NCBI RefSeq assembly: GCF_000308455.1
Contig: NZ_BAFP01000092.1
Coordinates: 1 to 64,000 of the forward strand
Direction: 5' to 3'
Source: Nocardia abscessus NBRC 100374
GTDB lineage: Bacteria > Actinomycetota > Actinomycetes > Mycobacteriales > Mycobacteriaceae
Length of the DNA: 64,000 nucleotides
Positions 45,832-53,752 of this stretch are shown here, piece after piece (position 1 is the first letter of the stretch; each line of letters starts with the position of its first letter). The notes below the pieces were generated by a model. The model made no database searches. It was not told the DNA's origin and saw only the letters and a list, made by a program, of their open reading frames with translations. The translations under genes and the position numbers were made by a program.

Positions 45832-46248
45832 CGCTCGTCACACCGCATCCGACGCAAGAATATTGCGATACAGAAGATTTCGTGCGACGCCGACAGCAGG
45901 TCCGTCCCGGCGTCCCAGCAGCCGGATGACTGCGACCGCTCGAGCTGGTCGTCGCCTCCGTCACCAGCTCTTACGGCCCGTTCTCCGGCGGTTGGCACCA
46001 ACCGCGATCCAGCCCCGGGCCTGGCCTGACACGCTCAGGAAGCGCGAAGACCCGGCGGGAACGGCACGGTGACAATCCGTTCCGAGCGTTCGGCCCGCTG
46101 GCCTGGCGCGACCAACAGCGACGACGGCCGCCTCGCCGACTTTGTCGGTGACCTCGCGGCGGTGATGCGCCGATCGGATGGCACACGGCAGAGTCGAGCG
46201 GACGCAGGTCGACCTCGGCGCGCAACGCCGCCGTGACACCATGATCCT
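45832..46248. other. Intergenic region downstream of the XRE regulator gene
   Basis: These 417 bases hold no gene I can support. A more AT-rich patch (AAGAATATTGCGATACAG, near 45856-45873) stands out. Reading frames here have shadow-like composition. Confidence 0.35.
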
Positions 46249-46815
46249 GTGGACGCCAATGGAAATCCCGTGCTGTACGCCCTGGTGACCGGCTCGCCCG
46301 CCGCGCGTGATGTCGGCAAGTTGATCACCCTGGCCCAGACGGACGGCTGGGTCGTATGCGTGATCGCCTCGCCGTCCGGCACGCGGTTCATCGACGCCGA
46401 CGCGGTTGCGGCGCAAACCGGTTATCGCGTGCGCAGCGAGTACAAGGAACCCGGCACGCCGGATGTCCTGCCGCCCGCCGACGGCATCATCGCCGCTCCG
46501 CTCACCGGCAATTCGATCGCGAAATGGGCTGCGGGGATATCCGATACGCTCCTGCTCGGTCTGCTGGTCGAAGGGTTCGGCAAAGGTTTGCCGATTGTGG
46601 GCGTGCCTTACTCGAATCGCGCGCAGATCAGCTTTCCCGCGATTCAGGAGGGGCTGCGCAAACTGTCCGACTGGGGGGTCACCATCGTGATCGGCGAGGG
46701 TGAGCCGCACGAGCGGGGTACCGGGGAAGCGCGTCTCCCCCACTTCCCCTGGCAGGCGGCCTGGAAGGCGTTCCTCGAGCATCCGCGCCTTGCCGCCGCC
46801 GACCATCCGAACTGA
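46249..46815 (+). CDS. Flavoprotein (phosphopantothenoylcysteine decarboxylase-like fold)
   Basis: The 188-residue protein has the HFCD flavoprotein layout: LYALVTGSPAARDVGKL at the start, then DVLPPADGIIAAPLTGNSIAKWAAGISDTLLLGL (diagnostic APLTGNSIAKWAAGI), then GLPIVGVPYSNRAQIS. These FMN proteins decarboxylate C-terminal Cys-like groups or act on other substrates. This one is short and lacks the CoaB half, so it is not CoaBC. Proteins of this type decarboxylate RiPP precursors in lanthipeptide pathways, but no precursor gene is adjacent. The start GTG 46249 has no clear ribosome site. Confidence 0.82.
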   Translation: MDANGNPVLYALVTGSPAARDVGKLITLAQTDGWVVCVIASPSGTRFIDADAVAAQTGYRVRSEYKEPGTPDVLPPADGIIAAPLTGNSIAKWAAGISDTLLLGLLVEGFGKGLPIVGVPYSNRAQISFPAIQEGLRKLSDWGVTIVIGEGEPHERGTGEARLPHFPWQAAWKAFLEHPRLAAADHPN

Positions 46816-47014
46816 CCCGCACCGCTGCCGCCGACGGAACATCGCGCCGGTCGGTGATGCCGACCGGGCGGGTGCCGCAGACGAAGCGCGGCTTCGACGG
46901 CCTGGAGGGTGCGGCGGTCGTGGTGCGGCTCGGCCTGACCTCGAACTGCCCGATCCGCACCTCGTTTGAAGGTTTTTCCGCACTGTCCTGCGAATATTGC
47001 CAGGAAGTTCCACT

Positions 47015-47036
47015 CGACGGTTCAACGATACCGTCG
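47015..47036. promoter_or_regulatory. Palindrome upstream of the Imm5-like gene
   Basis: CGACGGT (47015-47021) and ACCGTCG (47030-47036) form a 7-bp inverted repeat with an 8-base spacer, ending 6 bases before ATG 47043. It takes the place of a ribosome site and could be an operator or an occluding hairpin. Confidence 0.5.
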
Positions 47037-47042
47037 AACCTC

Positions 47043-47606
47043 ATGAGTGCAGCCGACGAGCATCCGACGATCGAACTCAGCATGTCCGAACTGCGCGCCG
47101 TCACGGCCTATGCCCTGGCCTGCGCGGAGCCTGTGCTGGCGATCTTCGAGCGGGACTGTCCCGAGGACCCGCGTCCCCGGGCCGTGCTCGACGAGGCGCG
47201 CGGGTTCGCCGCCGGGGGCAAACGGACGAAGGCGCTTCGCGTGACCGCGCTGGACGCGCACCGGGCCGCGCGGGCGGCTCGCGAGAGGGGACACGAAGCC
47301 GCATCCGACGCGGCGTGCGCCGCCGGTCACGCGGGAGCGGCCGCGTACCTGCACCCGCTGGCGAAGGCGACCCAGGGCGGGCACATTCTCATGTCGGCCG
47401 CCCACGCGGCCCGAGCGCTCGAACTCGAGGCAGGCGACGACCGTAACGTCGGTGGCGACTACATCCAGAAGGCGACGGATCTGGCCGGGCCCATCGTGGT
47501 GAGCGTCCTGCTGCGTTACCCGCACGCCCCGAGTGGTCGCGGCCGCGTGGGAGAGCTATGGCGGGAACTGGACGCATCGTTGCGACGGCTGGCGACCGAT
47601 CGTTGA
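47043..47606 (+). CDS. Imm5-like putative immunity protein
   Basis: The 187-residue all-helical protein matches the Imm5-type pattern: MSELRAVTAYALACAEPVL, then ERDCPEDPRPRAVLDEARGF (acidic PRPRxxL motif) and HAAGAAAYLHPLAKATQGGH-like segments (AAYLHPLAKATQGGHILM). Imm5 proteins neutralise polymorphic toxins. No toxin or secretion gene is adjacent, so it would be an orphan immunity gene or serve another role. The name rests on recognition only. Confidence 0.7.
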   Translation: MSAADEHPTIELSMSELRAVTAYALACAEPVLAIFERDCPEDPRPRAVLDEARGFAAGGKRTKALRVTALDAHRAARAARERGHEAASDAACAAGHAGAAAYLHPLAKATQGGHILMSAAHAARALELEAGDDRNVGGDYIQKATDLAGPIVVSVLLRYPHAPSGRGRVGELWRELDASLRRLATDR

Positions 47607-47613
47607 CCGGCGG

Positions 47614-48417
47614 TCACCCTGAGGAAGCCGCGGGCCCGATCCACTGGTCGAACAGCCGGTCTACCGCGCCGGTCGCGAGCTGGGTGGCCAGATAGGCGTC
47701 CAGGGCGGTCGCCAGGACCGGATCGTCCTTGCGTACCAGCAGCACCTTCCCGAACGAGTCGAACGGCGCTTCGGGATGCAGCACTTGCAGGTCCGGGTGC
47801 TGACGTACGCGGTAGCGGCCCTCGACGGAGTCGGTGACGAACACGTCGGCGCGGCCCTGTTCGATCTCGCCGAAGATCGTCAGATTGTCCGGCCACAAGG
47901 TGAGCTGCGCGTCGGGGAAGTTCTTGCGCGCGAATTCCTCGTTCGTCCCACCGCGATTGGCGATCACGCGAACACCGGGACGGTTGATCTCCGCGATGGT
48001 CGCGTACGCGGCGCCGTTCGCGCGGTGGGTGATCGGGGCCTTGCCGTCGGTGCCGTAGGTGATCGAGAAGTCCGCGAACGCGCGTCGTGACGGCAGATCG
48101 GAGATTCCTCCGACCGCCAGATCACAGTTCCGCTCGGCGAAGTCCGTCCGCAGCGTCGCCCACGTCACGGGCACGAACTCGATCGGGCGGCCGAGCAGTG
48201 TGGCGAATCCCCGCGCGAGATCGACGTCCACGCCGCGGTAGCCGCCCGCGTCGTCCCTGATCGAGTACGGCGGATAGTCGCCGGGCGTGCACGCGCGCAG
48301 CACGTTCGGGGTCTGCGACGGCTGCGCGGTCGCCGGAATCGCCACTGCGACGAGCGCTGTCCACACGGTGAGCAGAAATGCGCCGATGCGGCCGGGCAGC
48401 GTCACTCGGCTACGCAC
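47614..48417 (-). CDS. Secreted cyclohexadienyl dehydratase (PheC)-like solute-binding-fold protein
   Basis: The 267-residue protein has a signal peptide (about residues 1-32, ending ATAQ) and a type 3 solute-binding fold. The features fit the periplasmic cyclohexadienyl/prephenate-arogenate dehydratase PheC: GDYPPYSIRDDAGGYRGVDV, then TYGTDGKAPITHRA, then VRVIANRGGTNEEFARKNFP (GGTNExFA is diagnostic), then DNLTIFGEIEQGRADVFVTD and HPDLQVLHPEAPFD. PheC makes phenylpyruvate or phenylalanine from prephenate or arogenate outside the cytoplasm. No ABC permease is adjacent, which also favours an enzyme. The start is GTG 48417. An amino-acid-binding protein is the alternative. Confidence 0.8.
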   Translation of the reverse strand: MRSRVTLPGRIGAFLLTVWTALVAVAIPATAQPSQTPNVLRACTPGDYPPYSIRDDAGGYRGVDVDLARGFATLLGRPIEFVPVTWATLRTDFAERNCDLAVGGISDLPSRRAFADFSITYGTDGKAPITHRANGAAYATIAEINRPGVRVIANRGGTNEEFARKNFPDAQLTLWPDNLTIFGEIEQGRADVFVTDSVEGRYRVRQHPDLQVLHPEAPFDSFGKVLLVRKDDPVLATALDAYLATQLATGAVDRLFDQWIGPAASSG

Positions 48418-48420
48418 CGA

Positions 48421-48771
48421 TCACTTCTCGTTGCGCGCCTTGGGGAAGCGGGCCTGCTTGGCGACCCAGCCCGCCATCTTGGCCCAGTGACCCTTGCGGG
48501 GAGTGACGATCGAGGTGAGCTCACGATCCCACTCATCGGCCTCGGTGAGACCGTCGATGGTGTCGATCAACGCCTTGGCGGTCTCCAGGTCGGAGACGAC
48601 CCGGTCGCCGAGAACACCGTCGGAACCGACCAGGGTGACGCGGACGCCCGCGCGACCGATCGGCTGGAGCACGGCCGTGGCGGATTTGCCGTGATCGGCG
48701 ACGAATCCCTTGACGGACTCCACGAGGGCGCCCGACAGCTTCACCGGCGCCGTGGCGGTTTCAGTACTCAT
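48421..48771 (-). CDS. Conserved small protein of unknown function
   Basis: The 116-residue protein has an alpha-helical region (SGALVESVKGFVADHGKSAT), a strand-rich part (GRAGVRVTLVGSDGVLGDRV) and a basic Trp-containing tail (GHWAKMAGWVAKQARFPKAR). Family not recognised. The start at 48771 lies 7 bases after TAAACT (reverse strand 48784-48779), a leaderless-type promoter. It precedes the PheC-like gene by 3 bases, so both may share a transcript. Confidence 0.75.
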   Translation of the reverse strand: MSTETATAPVKLSGALVESVKGFVADHGKSATAVLQPIGRAGVRVTLVGSDGVLGDRVVSDLETAKALIDTIDGLTEADEWDRELTSIVTPRKGHWAKMAGWVAKQARFPKARNEK

Positions 48772-48818
48772 GGCAGGCAGTTTACCGACCGGTAGAAAGC
48801 GGGCTCGCCGCTCGGGTG

Positions 48819-48824
48819 TAGAAC
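48819..48824 (+). promoter_or_regulatory. -10 box of a leaderless qor transcript
   Basis: TAGAAC ends 8 bases before ATG 48833 and no ribosome site is present. On the opposite strand TAAACT serves the divergent gene in the same way. Confidence 0.5.
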
Positions 48825-48832
48825 TAAAACTC

Positions 48833-49798
48833 ATGCGCGCCATTCAGGTTTCCGAACATGGTGGTCCCGAGGTCCTGAAGTACGTGGAGGCGCCCGATCC
48901 GCAGGTCGGGCCGGACCAGTTGCTGGTCGACACCCAGGCGATCGGCGTCAACTTCATCGACACCTACATCCGCACCGGGCGCTACCCCCAGGACGTCCCG
49001 TACATCCCGGGCGCGGAGGGCACCGGCGTGGTCGCCGAAGTCGGCGCGAACGTCAGCGACTTCGCGGTCGGCGACCGGGTCGCCTGGGCCGCCGGGCCGG
49101 GCAGCTACGCCCAGAAGGTCGCGATCGCGGCCGCCGTCGCCATCGCGGTGCCCGGCGGCGTCGAGCCGCCGGTGGCCGCCTCGGCGCTGCTGCAGGGTAT
49201 GACCGCGCACTATCTCATCGAGTCGATCTACCGGCCCGAGCCCGGGGAAACGGTGCTCGTGCACGCTGGTGCGGGCGGCGTCGGGCTGATCCTCACCCAG
49301 CTTCTCACCGCGCGCGGCGTCCGGGTGATCACGACGGTGTCCTCCGACGAGAAGGAGACGCTGTCGCGCGCGGCGGGGGCCGCCGAGGTGCTGCGCTACG
49401 GCGACAGCCTCGCCGACCAGGTGCGCGAGCTCACCGACGGCGTCGGCGTGGCGGCGGCCTACGACGGCGTCGGCGCGGCGACCTTCGAGTCCAGCCTGGC
49501 CGCACTGCGCGTCCGCGGCACGCTCGCCCTGTTCGGGGGCGCGAGCGGTCCGGTGCCGCCGTTCGACCTGCAACGGCTCAGCACGGCCGGGTCGCTGTTC
49601 GTCACCCGTCCCACCTTGGCGCATTACATCCGTGACCGCGCCGAACTCACCTGGCGCGCGGGCGACGTCTTCGACGCCATCGCCAAGGGCACGCTGAACA
49701 TCCGGATCGGCGCGACCTACCCGCTCGCCGATGCCGAACAGGCCCACCGCGACCTGGAAGGCCGCAAGACCGCCGGTTCCATCGTCCTGCTCCCGTGA
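48833..49798 (+). CDS. qor: Quinone oxidoreductase, Rv1454c-like
   Basis: The 321-residue zinc-free MDR protein matches QOR: VDTQAIGVNFIDTYIRTGRYP, then GAEGTGVVAEVG, then the NADPH motif VLVHAGAGGVGLILTQLL, and the C-terminal YPLADAEQAHRDLEGRKT. It reduces quinones with NADPH. It is collinear with Rv1454c. Confidence 0.93.
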   Translation: MRAIQVSEHGGPEVLKYVEAPDPQVGPDQLLVDTQAIGVNFIDTYIRTGRYPQDVPYIPGAEGTGVVAEVGANVSDFAVGDRVAWAAGPGSYAQKVAIAAAVAIAVPGGVEPPVAASALLQGMTAHYLIESIYRPEPGETVLVHAGAGGVGLILTQLLTARGVRVITTVSSDEKETLSRAAGAAEVLRYGDSLADQVRELTDGVGVAAAYDGVGAATFESSLAALRVRGTLALFGGASGPVPPFDLQRLSTAGSLFVTRPTLAHYIRDRAELTWRAGDVFDAIAKGTLNIRIGATYPLADAEQAHRDLEGRKTAGSIVLLP

Positions 49799-49837
49799 GC
49801 CGGCGGCGGGCGATCCGACGGGTCGCCCGCCGTCCGG

Positions 49838-50440
49838 TCAATAGTCGCGGCCGGTGAGCCCGCGATAGATGAAGCGGGTCAGCCCGTCCACGGCCTGTTC
49901 GTCGGTCAGTTCGACGTTGCCTTCCTCGACCGCGGCCAGCAGGCTCTGCGTGAGCAGGAACATCATCGCGAGGCTGGCATCGACCGTGCTCGGCAGCCGT
50001 AACCCCTGGTCGGCGAAGCCCGCCACGTGATCGGCGATGTCCGCGCGCTGCTGCATGCCGAACTGCGCGACCATGCGCGCGAACTCGTCGTTGACCAGAG
50101 CCGCCTGATTCACCGCGCGCAGCACGGGCGCGTGCTCCCGCGCGAAAGTCCAATATCCGGCGACGTGGTAGCGGACCGCCTCCGGGTCGCCGAAGTCCGG
50201 GTTGTGGCCGGGCCCCTCCGCCCGCTGGTCCCCTGCCGCGGCCAGATCGTTCAGCAATGCCTGGAGCAGTTCTTCCCTGCTCGCGAAGTGGTTGTAGAAC
50301 GACCCGGCCGCCCGGCCCGCCGCCGCCGTGATGTCGGTGATCTTGGTGTTCAGGTAGCCGCGCTCGGCGAACAACCGCAGCGCCGCGGCCTTCAACGCCT
50401 GCTCGGTTTCGGCCGACTTCTCCCTGCGACTCAACGACAC
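49838..50440 (-). CDS. TetR-family regulator
   Basis: The 200-residue protein has the TetR helix-turn-helix at about residues 10-55 (LNTKITDITAAAGRAAGSFYNHF) and a C-terminal ligand domain. It is divergent from an FAD monooxygenase gene with a double palindrome between them, so it probably controls both. The start GTG 50440 is chosen because AAGGAGG lies 8 bases upstream; a nearer GTG at 50449 would overlap that site. Confidence 0.9.
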   Translation of the reverse strand: MSLSRREKSAETEQALKAAALRLFAERGYLNTKITDITAAAGRAAGSFYNHFASREELLQALLNDLAAAGDQRAEGPGHNPDFGDPEAVRYHVAGYWTFAREHAPVLRAVNQAALVNDEFARMVAQFGMQQRADIADHVAGFADQGLRLPSTVDASLAMMFLLTQSLLAAVEEGNVELTDEQAVDGLTRFIYRGLTGRDY

Positions 50441-50482
50441 CCAGCTCACCTCCTTGACAACGAAAGGTACCAAGCGCGAAAC

Positions 50483-50511
50483 TGAATTCGCATTCACTGA
50501 ATTTTAATTCA
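50483..50511. promoter_or_regulatory. Double TetR-type operator
   Basis: TGAATTCGCATTCA (50483-50496) and TGAATTTTAATTCA (50498-50511) are two TGAAT-N4-ATTCA palindromes, 15 bp centre to centre, in the 83-base space between the divergent tetR and monooxygenase genes. Confidence 0.75.
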
Positions 50512-50523
50512 TCAGGAGTACCC

Positions 50524-51939
50524 GTGTCACAGCTCGTTCTCGTCGCAGGCGCCGGACCCACCGGTCTCACCCTCGCCCTCGATCTCGCCCGCCGGAACAT
50601 TCCCGTCCGGATCATCGACAAGGCGGACACATTCTTCGCGGGTTCCCGCGGCGACGGCATCCAGCCGCGCACCCTGGAAGTCGTCGACGACCTGGGAGTT
50701 CTGGACGCGGTGCACGCGGCGGGGATGCCGGGGCCGGTGATGCGCGTGCACCTCGACGGCGAGTTCGTCGCCGAGCGCAGGATGAGCGAGCAGGTCGAGC
50801 CCACCCCCGCCGTTCCCTACCCCAACGTGTGGGTCCTCGGCCAGTCCCGCACCGAGGCCATCCTGCGCGAACGGCTCGCCGAATTCGGCGTACCCGTGGA
50901 GCTGGGAACAGCCCTGGTCACCTTCGGCCAGGACGACAACGGCGTCACGGCGACGCTGGAACGCGACGGCGCCCGCGAGACCGTGCGCGCCGCCTACCTG
51001 GTCGGCGCCGACGGCGGCAAGAGCACCGTGCGCAAGACGCTGGGCATCGCGTTCGAGGGCGACACCGACGAGTCGATCCGGATGCTGCTCGGCGACGTGC
51101 GCGCCGACGCGCTCGACCACGACTTCGGCTACTGGTTCGCCGCCGCCGATCAGCCGATGCAGGGCATCGCCCTGTCCCCGCTGCCCGGTGGACGTCACTT
51201 CCAGTTCGCCGCGCCACTGAGCGCGGACGCGCAACCGAGCCTCGAACTGCTGCAGTCCTACGCCGATCGCTACTGCGGGCGCGACGACGTCACGCTCACC
51301 GACCTGACCTGGGTGACGGTGTGGCGGCCCAATGTCCGCCTGGCGCAGAGGTTCCGCGACGGCCGGGTCTTCCTCGCCGGGGATGCCGCGCACGCGCATC
51401 CGCCCACCGGCGGCCAGGGCATGAACACCGGCGTCCAGGACGCCTACAACCTCGGCTGGAAGCTGGCCGCCGCCCTCGCCGGTGACGACACGCTCCTGGA
51501 CAGCTACGAAACCGAGCGCAGGACGGTCGCCGCCAGGGTGCTCGGCCTGAGTTCGGAACTGCTGGACAAGCTGGTCGACGGCGACGAGGACGCGATGCGG
51601 CGCGGACCGGAGACCCAGCAGCTGGACATCAGCTACCGCGATCCGGCCGTGCGCGAGCCGCTGGCCGCGGGCGACCGGGCCCCGGACGCGCCGGTGAAAG
51701 ACGAGGGAGGGCGGCCCGTCCGGTTGTTCGACCTGTTCCGCGGCCCCCACGCGACGGTGCTGTCGTTCGGCGCGCCCGCGGAGGCAGGGCCGCACGCGTA
51801 TGCGGTGGTACGACCCGGAACGCAGGTGTCAGGGCGGCACGTGGTGGATGTCGACGGACACGCTCATGCGGCCTATGCCGCGGTCGAGGGCACCCGGGTG
51901 CTCGTGCGGCCCGACGGCTACGTCGGCGCGATCAGCTGA
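50524..51939 (+). CDS. Class A FAD-dependent aromatic monooxygenase
   Basis: The 471-residue flavoprotein has the three FAD motifs of class A hydroxylases: VLVAGAGPTGLTLALDLA (Rossmann), VGADGGKSTVRKTLG (the GADG variant of DG) and GRVFLAGDAAHAHPPTGGQG (GD). The C-terminal 90 residues form a thioredoxin-like domain (FDLFRGPHATVLSFG). Such enzymes hydroxylate phenols or polyketides with NAD(P)H and oxygen. It is not clearly a rifampicin monooxygenase; the substrate is unknown. Divergent from tetR and probably under its control. The start is GTG 50524 with CAGGAG upstream. Confidence 0.9.
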   Translation: MSQLVLVAGAGPTGLTLALDLARRNIPVRIIDKADTFFAGSRGDGIQPRTLEVVDDLGVLDAVHAAGMPGPVMRVHLDGEFVAERRMSEQVEPTPAVPYPNVWVLGQSRTEAILRERLAEFGVPVELGTALVTFGQDDNGVTATLERDGARETVRAAYLVGADGGKSTVRKTLGIAFEGDTDESIRMLLGDVRADALDHDFGYWFAAADQPMQGIALSPLPGGRHFQFAAPLSADAQPSLELLQSYADRYCGRDDVTLTDLTWVTVWRPNVRLAQRFRDGRVFLAGDAAHAHPPTGGQGMNTGVQDAYNLGWKLAAALAGDDTLLDSYETERRTVAARVLGLSSELLDKLVDGDEDAMRRGPETQQLDISYRDPAVREPLAAGDRAPDAPVKDEGGRPVRLFDLFRGPHATVLSFGAPAEAGPHAYAVVRPGTQVSGRHVVDVDGHAHAAYAAVEGTRVLVRPDGYVGAIS

Positions 51940-52921
51940 AGAAGCTGCCGATGGTGTCCCAGCCGAGCACCGAGTCCACCGCGAGGCCGCAGAACACCAC
52001 GGCCAGGTAGTTGTTCGACTGCAGGAACAGCCGCAGCGGCTTCACCGATTCGCCGCGCCGCACGCCCGCGTACAGCTGGTGGGCCATGAGCAGGAACCAC
52101 GCTCCGGCCACCAGCGCCACGGCCGCGTAGATCACGCCGGTGGCCGGGACCAGGGCGAGCGTGGCGAGCACGGTCAGCCAGGTGTAGACGACGATCTGCT
52201 TGGTGACGGCCCGCTCGGTGGCCACCACCGGCAGCATCGGCACGCCCGCCGCGCGATAGTCCTCCTTGTAGCGCATGGCCAGCGCCCAGGTGTGCGGCGG
52301 CGTCCAGAAGAAGATGACTGCGAACAGCGCGACGGCGGGCCAGCCGATGCCTCCCGTCACGGCCGACCAGCCGACCAGCACGGGCATGCAGCCCGCAGCG
52401 CCGCCCCACACCACGTTCTGCGAGGTACGGCGCTTGAGGCCGAGCGTGTAGACGAAGACGTAGAACAGGATCGTCGCGACCACGAGCAGGCCGCTGAGCA
52501 GGTTGGCCTGCCACCACAGCCAGGCGAAGGAGCCGACGCCCAGCACGACGCCGAAGACGAAAGCGTTGCGGGTGGGCACCGCCTCCCGGGCCAGCGGCCG
52601 CTTGGCGGTGCGCTTCATGACCTTGTCGATATCGGCGTCGGCGACGCAGTTGAGCGTGTTCGCGCTCGCCGCGCCCATCCAGCCGCCGAAGAGGGTCGCC
52701 AGGATCAGCCGGATGTCGACGGTGCCGCGGTCGGCCAGCAGCATGGTCGGGATCGTGGCGACGAGCAGCAGCTCGATCACCCTGGGCTTGGTCAGGGCGA
52801 CGTAGGCCAGCGTCCGTCGCATCAACCGGGACGGTAGGCCGGGCCCCGTGAACCGGTCGGCCAGCGCCGTCGCGGAGGAGCCGTGCGCACCGTCGCCACC
52901 CGGCTGTTGCCCAATCCGCAC
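51932..52921 (-). CDS. ctaB: Protoheme IX farnesyltransferase (heme O synthase)
   Basis: The 329-residue UbiA-family membrane enzyme attaches farnesyl to heme B, giving heme O, the precursor used by CtaA. It has about nine helices and the Asp-rich motifs NTLNCVADADIDKVMKRT and DYRAAGVPMLP, plus SQNVVWGGAAGCMPVLVGW. The start is GTG 52921 with GAGGAGAG upstream; an earlier start at 53107 lacks a ribosome site. Its last 8 bases overlap the convergent monooxygenase gene. Confidence 0.95.
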   Translation of the reverse strand: MRIGQQPGGDGAHGSSATALADRFTGPGLPSRLMRRTLAYVALTKPRVIELLLVATIPTMLLADRGTVDIRLILATLFGGWMGAASANTLNCVADADIDKVMKRTAKRPLAREAVPTRNAFVFGVVLGVGSFAWLWWQANLLSGLLVVATILFYVFVYTLGLKRRTSQNVVWGGAAGCMPVLVGWSAVTGGIGWPAVALFAVIFFWTPPHTWALAMRYKEDYRAAGVPMLPVVATERAVTKQIVVYTWLTVLATLALVPATGVIYAAVALVAGAWFLLMAHQLYAGVRRGESVKPLRLFLQSNNYLAVVFCGLAVDSVLGWDTIGSFFS

Positions 52922-53752
52922 TGTCTCTCCTCGCACGCTGTGCATCGCATCCGGCATGGACGAGCAGTGCGCTCGTCCCGGTGGTACGGACGTGCCGACG
53001 CCGGACCCGCGTCCGCCCCGGCGCCCTTCCGACCGGTGCGGCGCGACTACTACTACAGAGGATGGTAGACCCCTGCCGCCCCTCCCCTTCCGCTCGCCCC
53101 CGCGCAAGGGCGGCGGTCGGCGACGGGCCGGACGGCCTGTCCCGCGCCGCGGGGACAGCCTTCGCCAGGGGCGTTCGATCCGCCCCGTACGTCTTCTGTT
53201 CGAGACTTCCAGCGGCCTGGTCCGGTCCGCCTACTCGCCGCGGCACGGCCGAGCTCCCGCGCTACGGGCCGAATCTCGTTCCCGCGGCCGGAAGAATTTC
53301 CTGGCCCGGGACCTGAGCCCGCGAATACACCGCGCCTTCGAACGGGCCGTTGCAGCAACTCTCGCCGCGGTCGCGACGAATGCGGGGAAGCGGTCGCTTG
53401 ATCGAAACCTTCCGTCCCGCCGAGCGCGAGCTGACGAGCGCGTTCGCGCCCCGCCGCGCGTTCGAAAGGGCCGAACCACGTGCACCGATGGCCCGGGTCT
53501 CGTCCCGCTCCACGTCCGCCGTGCAAGGCCGCGAACACACCGCCGCCGCAGGCGCGGGCGCGAAAACACCACCTGCGAACACGCAGCGCAGCAGGGCCCG
53601 CCGAACCAACCCAGGGTTAATGGTGTGCCGGTCAGCGGGCACATCTAGGGTAGGTGGGTATACCCGGTACGCACGCCGTAGCTGCCGCGCGATCATCGCC
53701 GTCAGAAACCCCAACCGCCGTCGACGAAACCAATGTCAGGAGAACCTCGGTC
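52922..53752. other. Long intergenic region between ctaB and tkt
   Basis: These 831 bases are GC-rich and without a supported gene. Reading frames on either strand are Arg/Pro-rich shadows. The right end carries the tkt promoter: palindrome GGGTATACCC at 53656-53665, whose TATACC is a possible -10 box, and a TGTGCC/GGCACA inverted repeat at 53624-53643. In mycobacteria a PE_PGRS gene sits at this place. Confidence 0.45.
53624..53665 (+). promoter_or_regulatory. tkt promoter region with inverted repeats
   Basis: TGTGCC (53624-53629) and GGCACA (53638-53643) form an inverted repeat, followed by the perfect palindrome GGGTATACCC at 53656-53665. TATACC (53659-53664) is a plausible -10 box about 90 bases before the tkt start. 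Confidence 0.45.

Noticed and set aside
53231..53714. Reverse-strand frames in the ctaB-tkt gap
   Set aside because: They are Arg/Ser/Cys-rich, lack ribosome sites and match no motif.
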